Source of the DNA: Salvia splendens
Taxonomy: Eukaryota; Streptophyta; Magnoliopsida; Lamiales; Lamiaceae
DNA length: 64,000 bases
Direction: 5' to 3'
Assembly: GCF_004379255.2 (NCBI RefSeq)
Contig: NC_056049.1
Span: forward strand, 62,001 to 126,000
The notes beneath the pieces are model-generated. The model did no database searches and was not told where the DNA came from. It saw only the letters and a list, made by a program, of their open reading frames with translations. The translations under genes and the position numbers were made by a program. Below are positions 47,148-60,923 of this stretch, in pieces. Each line of letters opens with the position of its first letter. The first letter of the stretch is position 1.

Positions 47148-49590
47148 TTCTTGATTTAGATCACTGCATAATACAGTTCCGGATTAGTAAGATGTTACTA
47201 AGATCAATGCCAACTTACTTGGATAATTACATCCGAACAGTCTATATACACGAGAAGATGATTGCCGGGTCTGTGCAGCTTCAGGCATCCTTATCCTCCT
47301 CCTCCTTCAACTTATCCCTTTTCGTCTTGATGAAGCAGAAGCACGGTAAACCTAACATGAACTTCATTTCTTCTCAGTTTTTGGATGACTTGGACTTATT
47401 TTGGATCACCATAATTATAGAACCTGTTAACTAACCTCATGTACCACAATATACATTGTGATTCTTTTCTCTCTTTTTATGAGTAAAATATACATTGTGA
47501 TTCTATTCGAACAAGATAAGAAGATGCTTAATTAGGTTCTTCTCACTCAATTTGGACTTATTATTCACTTGTTCCTCACAAAACCAATATTAGTTTTTTA
47601 TGTACTATTTGTGGGCTGGAAAAGTGGTTTCACTTTTGCATTACATTTTTTCACCCAAAACCATGCAAGACAAATTCGGCCCAAGTCATCAATCCTCACA
47701 TGGATTTATCATATGCGGAGTAGTAAAATTTTGGAGTCACATATTTTTTTCAATGTATAAAAATATGGTCCGGCCCAATTTGAGGCGGATTGTTTATTGA
47801 GTATTATGACTCTTTAAGACCTAGTTTTCATTTAATAGCATACTATAATTGGTGCTGTGATTTAATCATCATCTCGCTATAATATCAAGATTCCCCCGTT
47901 TGTATTAACTCACTCAATTTTTCGATCATCGGAAAGTTGACACGGCATTATCGGATTGGAGTCTATAAATAAAAGAAAAAAAAATCGAATCTTAGAGATG
48001 AGGCCGATGAGATAGGGCGGTTTGGGCGGATCGGAAAGTTGATGTGGCATTATTGGATCGGAGTCAATAAATAAGAGATCAAATTGAATCTTAGAGAGGA
48101 ATAATGATGGGATGTGATAGAGTGCTTTGGACGATATATAGTATGTCATGAGATAAGAGAATTAATTGTCTCACCAATAAATTATATATTAAGTACTCCA
48201 TAAAATAATTATAAAATAGAATCACTTGCCCTTAACTTGAATTCATCAATATTAATTCCAGATATGAAATTTCTTAAAAAATGGCACAGAGTGAAACGAA
48301 TAATGGCTATGGATAATTTGTGATGTTCTTCGAATTAGTCATAATCTAGGATTTAAATTGAAGAATTTAACAAAATATTCGAAGATAATAACGCATCGTT
48401 GTTTTTTGTTCTTATTCCTCATAACCAGATAATCAATCTAATTAATATTGATTTGAATTTAAGAGACTGAGCCAACAAACGTTGTGAGTCAAAGTTTGAT
48501 AGTATTACTTGTACATTTTTAGAAACAAATAGTTTATTTATGCAATCTACATTTATTTCGTTTTCAAAATCTTGACTATCGTAGAGATAAGTTTTTGTTT
48601 TGAAAAACCAATTGTTACCAATTATATAACAATAAAAATTAATTTCCCACAATATTCGTATATTTTTATCTAATTTTAATTTTAATTTTAAAAACTACAT
48701 TTTGCACCGTCAAACATCTACCGGAGATAATTTTATCTGAATACGTCTTCTTCCTAAATTCAACGACATATGAACTTATATTCTGGAAAATGAGCAAAGC
48801 AGATTTCATAAACTTTTCGAAAAAATGCGCAACAACTTACCATGCTTCACCAGAAACTGAACAAAATTCTTTTATGAGGGGAGAATTCAACATTATTTAA
48901 ATTTGCGTTGTCAAATATTACTAGCTTTTTCTTGTGGATTAAATTAAAATTGTGATCGATCAGATCCCTAAGAAAGACTTTTATCCCCTTTTTAGCCACA
49001 CATAGACATAATCAGTTTTGCTTTTATTGAAGAATAAAGTATTTGGAAAACTTCCATTCGAATTCAACAACCATTGGAATATTACTAACAATTTATTTTC
49101 TATTCGTATATTCGAATTAAGTGCAAATAATATTTGTGGGTTGTGGGTTACTACTGAAATTACCTAGAAAATATGGGGTCAAACTAAAAAAGAGGAAATA
49201 AGTAAGCAGAATACTGTTTTATTAGAAAAAAAAAACACAGTGTGACTGACTGTAAAAAGGATTGTTTTCTCTCTTTCTCTCTCTATCTCTTAATTGTAAG
49301 TTTTTTGTTCTTTTGTATTTGAGTGCATCATTTTGCATGGCTTTAGCACCAACTTCCTTCGCTTAGACCTCCGTCACCACCATTCCTCACTCACTCACTT
49401 TTCACACCCAACTCTCACTCAATTTATTGCTTTAAATCAAACAATTTTGCTTTTTAGTTGGAGGTTCATGCTTTCCGCTGCTTATATATACAGACAATCA
49501 GGAATCCTGCTGCTGTTTTGCTACTTCTGCGTCCCTCTTCTTCTTCCCTCTTAATCGTCTGCGTCCCGGAGAATTTTGGTTTCTGCTATC
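47148..49590. other. Intergenic with a tandem repeat; LEUNIG-like promoter side
   Basis: No gene seen. At about 47929-48122 two related units of about 95-100 bp occur in tandem (shared ATCGGAAAGTTGA, GGAGTC, ATAAATAA, GAATCTTAGAGA). A CT-rich stretch at 49265-49290 and the following 300 bp look like promoter and 5' UTR of the gene starting at 49591. Confidence 0.5.
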
Positions 49591-52500
49591 ATGGATGACT
49601 GGGATGCTCAGAAGATGTGAGTATAACAGTTTTTTTTTAATTTTACAGCTATTATTCGAGTTTTTCCCCTTTTTTCTCTGAGGGTTTTGTGTTTATTGAT
49701 TTGGATAATTATTTCCTTTTTCGAAATCGGATGTTTGGAGTTTTATTTATTTAAAAAACGCTATTCTCTTTTGCAGGTTGGACTTGTACATTTACGATTA
49801 TTTACAGAGGAAGAGGCTGCATATGACTGCTGAAATCTTAGCTGACGAGGCTGATATTCATCCCAAGTCTGTTGGTAAATCACTTCTTTCTGGCCGTTTC
49901 TTTTGAGATCCTTTAATTTACTTTACAACTCTGTGCTTTCTCGAATTGAATGTATCTATTAATGGAATCGGTACATCTTTGCTTGATTTAACCAATTGAT
50001 TTTTACCTTTCCCAATAAAAGGAGAAGGACCATGATTTATCAGTCGCTTATGTTTGTCTACTTAATGTATGTGAGTTTAACTATTACTACTACTTTAACT
50101 TATGTATTTGACGTGTATCTGAGTCGCTTGATTAAGTTTGCAGAATCTTTTTGTTAAATTGTGTGTGTGTGTGTGTGTGGAAAAGGTAAACAAAAATTGA
50201 TGTTAATGGCATGTAGTTTGCATCTTTTAAAAATCATTTTTAATGATGAACTGATAACTATTTTCTGTTTGCATGGTTGTTTTCTCGAGTTATTCGAATG
50301 GTTTTGAGTAAATTATGACTTAGTTGTCATATATGCTGATCCAATCTGGCTAAATAATCTGACCAGAGTGCTTTAACGTAGTAACATTAAATTTTGTTCA
50401 TTACACTTTAATTGGAAGTTGTTGCAACAAATCAGCTTAGTTAATATGAGTACTCATTTTGATGTTTCACATTTTATTCTGCAGTTATCACCCCCCCGGA
50501 AGGATTTCTGTCAGAGTGGTGGTCCTTGTTTTGGGATGTATTCATTTCTAGAGTTCCCCAGGGAGATCAAGCCAGTACATCTGAGGTTTTTCGATTTTTT
50601 TTCTAAGAACTTGTTTGATTGCATTCTTATATTCATGCACTGAAGTTGATTCTCTTGTTATCTTTCAGACACCTTTGAATGATGTCTATGTTCTGCCAAA
50701 TGCTCAGCCTGGTTCTCCGGTGCCAGATGTCAGCTATATGATGCAAAATGTCTCTCTAACACCGCCTAGGTCAGGACTTCCTAATCTGACTCAGGCAGTC
50801 AATCCACCACCAATGCCAAATATGGGAAGTTTGCTGCAAAATGCTTTTCCATCTATGATGCCAAACATGGATTTCACCTCAAATCAGTTCGGACAAACTC
50901 CCTTATCAATTTCGGACAACACTATGAGGCTGGAGCAGATCATGGCAGATTTGGTTGCTCAAAGGGCACGTGAGCAAGAGCATCTTAGGCTTCCTCCGAG
51001 GAGCCTTGGTACTAACTCGCATGTCCTTAATGTTGATCACTTAGCTAGCATGTTGCCGTTGGCAAGCAGTTCAAGGTAATCCTCTATCAAACATTGTCTG
51101 TCTACCCATTAAATATGCTTACTTCTTCTTCCCTTGTTTGTGGCCATCCGAGTTGATAACCTGTTAACTAGACCTATCAAGGGGGTGATTCTGCAAAGGC
51201 AAAGGCTGACGCGAAGGAATGTAATGTTCAGCTGGATGTTGATAGTATGCTTAAGTATCTGTTGCATGTTATACTTGTATCTCTATCTGCCTCGATTTGT
51301 TATTGGGGAAACTGAGAAAGCACAAAGATATTAAAAGTCAGGTTTGATTTCAGAAGTGAAATGTGGTCAACTGTCTTTAATCATGATGCTAATATGTTCT
51401 TCAATGTGAAATATGGTTTTGCAGCCGCCGTCAGAAGAAAGTTAGTAACAAGCAACAGATTCCAGTTATCAATGTAAGCCTATTTTTACATTCAATAATT
51501 GGAGTATTTTCACAGTGAAATGAATTTGAGATATACTATGTATTTTGCAGGACGTCAACTATGGTACTGGCTTGAGGAGGTCTATCCCGCCGGAGCTAAC
51601 TCCTTATACACCAAAGCTGATACAGGATGACATAGGACATGCTGATGCTGGTTTGTACATTTGACTGTTCAAAATGACATACTTATCTTACATATGCTTC
51701 AATCATATATTTTCCATGTGTGATATGTACACTATTCTTGGTAACTTGCATAAAAGATGTATGCACCACGCATATATACCCCCTGCCAAGTTTACTAAAA
51801 TATTTTATAAGCTTTGGTATAATAAGCGTACATTTTTAGGAAGATCAAACCCAAAAGTTATTTCTTATATGAGTACATAAACAAATGCTTCATACCTTTA
51901 AACTTTCCTTCACAGATATGCTACATATAATTTTTCATAATTTCCTATCTTTATTTTTTCAACTGTGATCTCTTCTCCAAGAAACTACCTTTAGGCTATG
52001 AATTAGGAATCTTTATTCTGACATGGGTTATGGAGAACTTGACAGGTTATGTGCTTGTCAGGTTTCTCTGAAGATGGTTCAATGGGTAGATGCTGATTGA
52101 ATCTTAGGGTCTTATCAAAGTGCTTGCATTTCTTGCATTTCTTGCATAAAATGTACAATTAAATTGGAGGAATGTGTAACCATTTCCCTATGGTATCACT
52201 CTTTCATGCAATTACAAGTTATGTCAAAATAACTTGGCCTATATGATGATCACTTTGGTTGGTCTAGGACAAACCGTCCTGTTCTGTCCAATTATTTTGG
52301 AATTTCCTGGTTTGTCATATTGATAGCCGATTTCTGTCAATCTGGTTTAGGCTCTTCAGCAAGTTCCAACTCTGCATGTCCTGATACCAGCTCCTGAATC
52401 AAGAACTCATGCTCATGCATGAAGCAGCCCGCGCAGCGAATAATTCTCAATCTCATGTTTATTAAGATGACTTTGGCCTTATATAGTAAAAATTAGTCAT

Positions 52501-55500
52501 TACCTTGATTAATGATATTCATAGAAAGGCAGTGCTTGTGAAAACACTTCTTGATGTTTGGACCAGAGGCAGACTATTTATTTATCTTGTTTTCTGAAGC
52601 TTGTTGGGTGACCTTTGATCTATTTTAGTTTTCGTTTTTTCATGGTTATTGGGATGCATTCCTTATAAAAAAATTTATAATTACTTGGCGGTAGCTTAGA
52701 TTTAGCTTCCATAATGCGAAGCTAGAAAGTTAAGGCCATAGAGGACATGGAAACTTTCAAAAGTTAGTATGTCCATTGACTATTGTCATTACCTAGTAAA
52801 CGCCTCATGCTTGGTATTGATAACAAAGTAGAAGCATTGGGTATGCCGAAAAAGGGAATATGAAAAGTGTTACCACAAGTGATGAAGTCAAGAGTATTGT
52901 ATTGGTAGTATAATGATTTGGTCGGAGACTTGGTCAAGATGTTGCTATTATTATGATATGTACATTAACTATGTTGTGATGGTCGATGAGAGTTAGTAAT
53001 GACAATATGAAGGTACTAAAGGTGATCATGTTGAAGTTTTATCTCATATTAGATACAATACGTAGTTCCGATTAGACAGTGCATTGAAACAGATGCATAG
53101 TGTTGGGGTGTAGGCATTACAAAAACTTGTTCAACTATGTAATGGTCGACATTCACTCAAGAATGTGTGCATGGCCTTCGTTAGGTTCCATCTTGGTGCA
53201 TTAAGAACCGATTGTTGATGTTTGGATTTAGCCCTAGGTTCCTTTCATTAGTTGTCTCAACAACTTCTCTAACTTAACAAATTTCCATTGCTCCAATAAC
53301 CACTCACTATCGTCGTCTTAGAAACCCATCAAACTTTTATTTGTTGAACTTCTCGTCAACATTGGTCTAGTGTCACGTAAGCCCGAAGGCTCATCCAAAG
53401 TTGTCACAATCAATCTTCGACATATATTATCTTCGAAGATTTTCATACTACCGATGCATCATTAATAAGATTACGTACCTAGTGATATAGCTAGATCAAA
53501 TATGTTTTTTGTTTGATCTCATCAAATCTCACCTTTTGTGATTGTGAGTGGATCAAATAGTTTTTTTTTTAAACTCTCATCATTGACAATCTATCCTCCC
53601 TAATGTAAGTTCGTAACAAGAGAGATCAGCTTTGCTCTTCAAAATAAACCATGCAATCCTTATCTTTTTCTTCATAAGGAAATTTTCCCAAAGCTAAAAT
53701 CCTTCACCTTGGGAAAATCACTCGTTCTAAAACCACCATTTTAAGAAAAACTATACTTCCATCACAAGATAGTTTTTCGAACTTCGAGACTATGATTTTC
53801 TATAGGATTTTTCGAATCCGTGTAATACTTAAACAAACTATTAGGTACATATACTCATAAGGAGGATGTAAAACTTTTTGAACATTACATTTAGACAATA
53901 ATATATTTAATGAGAGATTTCTATGCATTAGGCAAGCGTTGGTAAAGTGAAATGCATAGATGCAAAACAGAATTTGGAAGTACATGTAGAAACACTTGAA
54001 CTGAAGCTCACATATTTTCTGTAGTGGTATATATTTAAATCCCCAATATTAGCTTTTGAGGACAAGATCAGTTGCAATACCTAAAATAGCTCTTATACGT
54101 TGTCTATTAAGAGGTTATTTTTAAACTTCCCACCTCCGAATCATTAAGGTTGACAAATGAACGTTTTGCAATGAAATTCTTTCTTATCTTTTAATGTAAG
54201 GGATAATCTCCTCCAAGTAGCAAGAGCAAGAAAGATCTTTTTCAATTTATCATTAGGATTTTTCCACTCAAAGGTGTCGGCTTAACCAATCAAAGTTAAA
54301 GCACGATTTTGTAACTTGCGATATTAGGTAATCGATAGAATCTCAAACTATGTCTTTGTGTTCAAATGCCTAACTTCCTTTTTTAGGAAGTAGAAGATCT
54401 TTTCCCATGATTGCTCATGTGACGATCGTCTATGCTAGCTCTTAGGGAAGTTATCAATCATTTTCCTTAATAGAGATCTTACCTCTAATTTATTAGGATA
54501 CTATATCTTTTGCTCACCACCATCTAATCTCTTATATCAAACATTTTTCCAACTTCAGGAGAGCTTTTGCAACTAAACTCCATACACTCAATGGCTACTT
54601 TCCTTTGGTAGCAAAAAAGAACTCAATCTTTTTCAGTTATAACTGGAGAAGTGTTTCTCATAGTTATCAACTATATTGGCCCAAATTTATACCAATAGAA
54701 TCACTTATATGAGTTCGAATCTGACATAACACTATAAGGATATTCCAATATTCGTATAACATCATTAAAGATATATGAAATGACATGTCTACCCTTACCT
54801 AATGTTAGCATGAATTTATGTTCGATACACTTTTCGACGAGGCAGGTGTGTCTTAAAGGCCACTGTTCTTTGAGCACTTCTTATAAGTGTGTTTGTCGAT
54901 AATGCTCAAGGTTCTAGGACTGAGGCTTCAGACAAGTGTTGCCAAAACAACAATAAAGATATATGAAATGACGTGACTACCCTTACCTAACGTTAGGGTA
55001 AATTTATGTTCGAAGCATTTTTCCACGTGACAGGTGTGTCTTAAAGGCCACTATTCTTTGAGCGCTCCTTATAAGCGTGTTTGTCTATAATGCTCGAAGT
55101 TCTATACTTGAGGCTTCAGACAAGCGTTGCCAAAGCAAGACCTACATAAGGGGTCTTCTAGTCTTTTTGACAATAACAAATTCTATATTTATTATATGTA
55201 GATTTTAGGTTGAAGCGGCTAGTTTTTATTTTTTTGGTTAGTGAGAACTATCAGTAGACATATTGCCACGAGAAGCATAAGTGAAATAAAGGTTGGTTAG
55301 ACCAAAATTGTTTGTCTAGAGTCAATTGTTCGTAAGATTATCAGGGACTATGAAGGAAAGTGGTTATTGAAGAGATTTTTATTGCTGTATTTGACAGGTA
55401 TTTCCTAGAGTAGATGTTAGGTATGGCATTAATGATGTTACCCATTACTTTGGTGGGTTATACTTTGTACCATTTTATGCATACAAATAAGTGTAAACTA

Positions 55501-55539
55501 AATAATCAAGTTGCCAATTTAACATTATTTTCCATTTAT

Positions 55540-55615
<76 letters not shown>

Positions 55616-58600
55616 TTTAATGTAAAACGTCATGAGCATGTTATCTCAGTTTGGATCCTGTAGTGCACCGGTTTATTTTGTTCCATGCTCCATTACACTA
55701 GGCGATGCAATGAATTTCAGCTTACATTACGCATGCGCATGTGGTAACATTTGGATTTATGCAATTTCTACATGCATGGTATCATGTTTTGCCAGAGAAG
55801 ACATGTAGCAGAAAATATCTTCTGCCTTAATTTTGCAATTGAATAGTAAGATATTTTTAACTTGCATTGAACCTAATTTGGGGGGCTAGGATTAGGAAAG
55901 TTTTTATTGCAAGTATCTCATTTTTCAATTCCTCTCTTCTGATCTTCAAAACTTCTCCCCTCTGTCATTGACCTCTCATGGTTTGACTATCATGTAGATC
56001 TTAACGATTTTATTTCAATTCTTAGATTGAGCCTAGATATCTGATACTATGTAAAGCTTGAGGGATAAGTCTTATCTAAGGAGGTTTAGTCTCCCTCTAG
56101 TCGGAAATCGGAATTCACTAGTAAGCTGACTAGAGAATGTTGATGATCTTATTATCTTCTTTATGCTAAAATTCACCTTTGTTTTATTGGTGCTTGGGAA
56201 AAATTGCTCAGATATGCATTGTTATGGCAATGGAACTTATTTGACGGATGAGCTTACTTACCAAATTTTACCAATCTGCAATAGTTTGCATGAATATTGT
56301 ATCTTCATGGCATAGCCATAGGCACACATTTTTGGTGATATAGTTTGTGTCTATTATAAGATGTTATTGTTTTTTAATATCTTAGATTTCCTATTCTTCT
56401 GGATTTCTCCTTTTTGATTGTTCATTTTCAATCCAATCTTTCAGGAAGGAAGATATTAGAGGATGTATCATTGCAGGGGCAATCTTCACAAGTAAGACCA
56501 TGTAATTTAGCATGTGCTGCGTGACTGCTCCTAACTGTTTTATCTTTCCGAAGTTCAACTATTAATTATTGACGACCTTATGTCAGGTATTCGGTTATGC
56601 TGCTAACACTCCAGTGTCAGATCAACAGAGGAAAAATTCGTCTACAACAGAAATCTGTCAAGAGAGTTCATCTGACTTGGAAGCACAAGCATCAAAAAAG
56701 CTTATAATAAGTGAACCTGAAAATTCGAATATGATGACAAGTCCTGCTCTCTCTAATGATGGATCAAAGGGGAAAGGCATACATGTAAGTTAGAATGTCA
56801 TTCAATTTTGAAGTACTAAATTTGTTAGCTTCTTTTTCTAAGAAACCGTTCTTCATGATCAAGGGGGTACCTACCATGACAGCTTTTTTCAGCTTTAACA
56901 TTATAGCAGAATCTTTTGAATTAGTATCTCATTTATGGGCAAATGGAAATGTATTAGATGTAGGTAATTGCTTAAGTTCATTCTTCACCGTTGGTTTATT
57001 AGTTATGAAGAATAATGAGTTTCTTGTTGAATCATGAACATGCATTTATATTCCATACACATAAACACGCTTGCATTTCTGTAGTCACCAGATCAAGTCT
57101 AAGATGAAGAATCGTGGAGTTGGTATCTCGTGTCAGCCATGTGCTTGTTTCTCTTTACAGAAAAGTGGGTTTTAAGCATTATAGTCCTTCAAATACTCCA
57201 TGCTTCTTGGAGAGAGGTGAACATTTTGTTGTGCCTGATGATGATATAGATGCCATTTAAATAGAGAGAACTAAGCTTAAACTGATTTTCTGTATTTCTA
57301 TTTTCTTCTTGTTACAAGCCTTTTATAAGATAATCTAATAGTATCTATAAAAGTAAGAAATGTTTTTATTTTGGTACAATGGTTTGATTGAATCTAAACC
57401 GAGTCTCTCCAACAGTGCCCAGAGTTTTGGTTCTTGTAACAATTTGCTCTTTTCCTGTAGATTGAAATGACTGAATCAGAGGGGCCAGTAGATGAGGAAA
57501 TAGCATCTTTTTTCTCAAATGATGAAGCTGCTGACACTATGAACATTTCCTCCACCCACACTTCAGCACAAAAACAAAAGGACCAGCAAGGTAAGTTTCA
57601 TTTTCATGTAGTAATAATTTGCTGCTACCATGACCTCTTTCTCTGTGTGGATGTATCTGCATTGGGTTGAAGAGAGCGTAATGCGTAGAAATCAAATAAA
57701 CCACCAGAAAGTTGCAATAACTGCTGGCTATTAATCTTTTCCCCCTTATTATGCATGTGATACTTATGTTGTTGAGCTTCTGCTTAATGATTTGATCAGC
57801 TGTTTGTTGAGGAATTATTTGGCATTCTCTAAGTATTCTCTGTTATGGAAGTCAGGTCAGCAAAATACTTGCACATCAGGTTATTCGTGTATATGTGTAC
57901 CCTGAATGTATTGATGCTTTACTGCAGTATACAACTGCAAAGGTGTTTATCGGGATTTATATCATGGCAACCGAACTTTTTGGAAATATTATAATTCGTC
58001 AAACTTAAGTTAGAGGTCATTGTGTAGTCAGAGTACTGAACATGGTGTTCATATGTCAACAGATGCTATTACACAGCTGCAGTAAGGTATTCATACAGTT
58101 TAATTTTTAACTTATTATTCAAAAAATTTATGTTTTGGCAGACTTCCCTTTCATGCCAATCAGAAGTCTCCACCCAAGCAATAATAAGCTATTATGCTGC
58201 GACTTCTCAACCCAAGGGAAATTCTTAGCTACTGCTGGGCATGAGAAAAAGGTTCTGCAGTTTAGCTCATCCTGAAATTCTGTTTTTACGAGTGAAAATT
58301 CGTATGTGACTGAAGTTATTGTATCGTTACAGGTTTTCATTTGGAACTTGAAGCAATCAACGAGACATGCTGTCCAAGGGCATACACAGCTCATTACGGA
58401 TATTCGATTTAAGCCAAATTCCCATATGTTTGCAACTTCCTCCTTTGACAAAATTGTGAAGATATGGGATGCAGCCAATGTAATAACTCTTCCCTTGCAA
58501 CTTTTATATGCTGCTTTTTACCATTGCTAATAGTTTTTTACTGGACGATGGATCACATGCTTTGCATGTAATCAATGCTACAAAATGTCTACTTTCTTTC

Positions 58601-59920
58601 ACTTGTATTTGGAATCCACAAGCATGACATTTCATCAATGGTATAAGTTTTCCTTGGCAATAGCCATCATACATTTGGAAGTTTTGAGCTATGCGTTCTG
58701 TTGTTCTGCTGAAGGAAACTTATATAAATGATTTACTAAAAGCACTTGGTACATATGCTCACCTGCTTTACACTCTGCTATTTTAGTCAAGAAAGATACT
58801 TTACAATCTTGTTGGGCATGCGGATCAAGTGTTGTCGGTGGATTTCCACCCAAGAAAGTCCAATCTGGTATGCTCTTGTGATTGCAGTGATGAGATCAGA
58901 CTATGGAATTTCAAAGAATCTGCTTGCTTTCGCTTTTTCAAGGTCAGCTTGTGTAGTTTTGTTGAACGTCTTTTGCATGTGTGATTTTGTTAGCTTTATG
59001 TTTCATCCTTCTGTAATCAGTTTTTCTGCTATAATCTTTTGCTGATATTATTAGAGAGTTTATAAAATCTTTAAAGTAAATTACAGGTTTCTTAAAGTGT
59101 TTGACAACTTTGCAAAACAAACCTTAATTTCCTCTCAAAATAAAAAATTAAAACCATATGAGCTCTTTTTAGAGTTTTCACTTTGTCATTCTCCCGAATT
59201 TTGATATTCTGCCATCAATAAAGAGCCATATAATATCGTTTCATTAGCTGAATCGCGGATCATTCTGATGGAAAATGTGTAAGTCTGTACTGACATCAAG
59301 TTTTTGATGGTTGCTAATAGGCAGGTGAGATTCCAGCCTCGACAAGGGAACCTCTTGGCTGCTGCTACGGGTAATGTCATCAATATGATCGATGTGGAAA
59401 CAGGCATGATCCGATACCGCTTTGAGGTAGACTCGGACCATATATAAGTTGATCACACGTGAATTCGTATCAGCAGCATGCGTGCTTACTTCAATTACCT
59501 GCAGGGACATGAAAAAGACATCCGTACAATATGCTGGGACATATGTGGAGAATATCTCGTCTCGACGAGTCAGGACAGCACGTGCATATGGTCAATTGTA
59601 TCAGGTGGAAAGTGCATACACGAGTTGCCCGCTTGTGGTAGGGAGTTCTCGTCGTGCACCTTCCACCCTGCTTACTCTCAAGTAGTGCCGTGGGTTCCTA
59701 CGAGGTACGTTGTTGTTGTTGCTACTGCATTATCTAAGCTTGTGATTGGAATTAATTGTTTTGTACGGTGCAGTCCATTTATATCTGGAACCCGGCGATG
59801 GGAAACAAGACGTGGAAGTTCGATGGTCATCGAGATATCGTATCTGCGATGGCGAATGCACCGGAGACTAACATGATCGCCTCCGTGAGCCATGACCAGT
59901 GGGTCAAGGTGTGGAAGTAG
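49591..59920 (+). CDS. LEUNIG-like transcriptional corepressor (LisH/LUFS-WD40)
   Basis: Fifteen exons: 49591-49616, 49777-49874, 50485-50585, 50669-51075, 51425-51473, 51551-51650, 56445-56491, 56587-56784, 57461-57590, 58142-58251, 58333-58479, 58787-58942, 59325-59426, 59505-59704, 59774-59920. About 672 aa. Residues about 9-75 are the LisH/LUFS domain ([20 protein letters not shown], then [17 protein letters not shown]), used to bind SEUSS-type partners. The middle is Pro/Asn/Ser-rich, without the long poly-Gln region of LEUNIG. From residue about 386 WD40 repeats follow ([56 protein letters not shown]). Such proteins repress target genes with histone deacetylases in flower and seed development. 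Exon 14 is 200 nt where 201 would keep frame: a base seems missing near 59685-59690, before AVGSYES-like coding. Intron 6 is 4.8 kb. Confidence 0.87.
51651..56444. repeat. 4.8-kb LEUNIG-like intron with tandem and (AT)n repeats
   Basis: No coding sequence is supported inside it. At 54767-54954 and 54955-about 55140 a unit of 188 bp is duplicated in tandem (AAAGATATATGAAATGAC, GGTGTGTCTTAAAGGCCA, GAGGCTTCAGACAAG), with moderate divergence. A pure (AT)n tract of about 68 bp lies at 55543-55610. Much of 52,400-55,200 reads like old, unclassified transposon debris. Confidence 0.75.
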
Positions 59921-60920
59921 CCATACAATATATATCTCAAGTTATATGCTAACATGCATTATGTATGCAGAGATTGTGCCTCCCTGTTGTTGGGAGTTTG
60001 TCAACTTTGAACAAGTTACTGCTACTGTGCTACTTACTTACATAATGCATGTTTTATTATTGTGGTCGTATTGGAAATTTGGAATTATGCATGCTACATG
60101 ATTCATTTCCTAAAATTTAACTACTCGCACTCTTTTTTGTTATTATTTTAAATAAAAGGCTGAAATATACTACTTAGTCTATTATTACCCTTCATGGAGT
60201 ATTATCGCATGATATGAGAAGAGGCCCAATTGAATTTTATTATGCTGGGCTCAATATTATGAGCTTCTTGGGCCATTGACTAGTCAAATTAGAAAATTTG
60301 GGCTAGCTCGAAGCGAAGAGAAGACAAAATCAAGATGTAGCTATTGGAATTTACTATTTAGCGTCAGCTTTGGGCTTTAAATTAAAACTACCCAATCATT
60401 GCAACGTGACTCACATCATATATCAAATACAGTAGTATTTAAAAAAAATTAAAACGTGAGAGAGAAAAATGGGAGCATAAGTAAAGTTGATATGCAATAA
60501 AAATGAGAGAGAGAGAAATGAAAACGAAGACATAGCTACAAGTACAACTATAGGGAAAAGCATGATTTTGATAATAAATACACCTACCTGGGTACTCCGT
60601 GTATTTTGTTGCAATAATAACTAACTCATTAAACTGGAGAGTATGATTTGCACTGATAAATAAAATCTGCAATAAAATAGTAGGAGTATTAAAAAAAAGC
60701 AAATTGTGAAATAAATATGCTTTTATAGCACGTCAAATCAGAAGTTAATAATCTAAGGGATTAGCCGTATGGTCATTATTATAGAATAACTATTATTAAC
60801 TCCTTAATAATGATCAATAATAAAAGTAGAGGTCACTAGAATAATTAAAAGAACACATTACAAAGAATCGAGAGTGTATTAGTGTGAATCACCCCAAATT
60901 TGTAGCTTATTTTAGGTGTT
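59921..60920. other. 3' UTR and intergenic, no further gene
   Basis: The first about 200 bp is probably the LEUNIG-like 3' UTR. The remainder is AT-rich with a GA-rich stretch near 60500-60520. Confidence 0.5.
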
Positions 60921-60923
60921 TTA

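Noticed and set aside
50419..50643. Separate small gene of 74 codons
   Set aside because: Overlaps LEUNIG-like exon 3 in another frame, with intron sequence on both sides.
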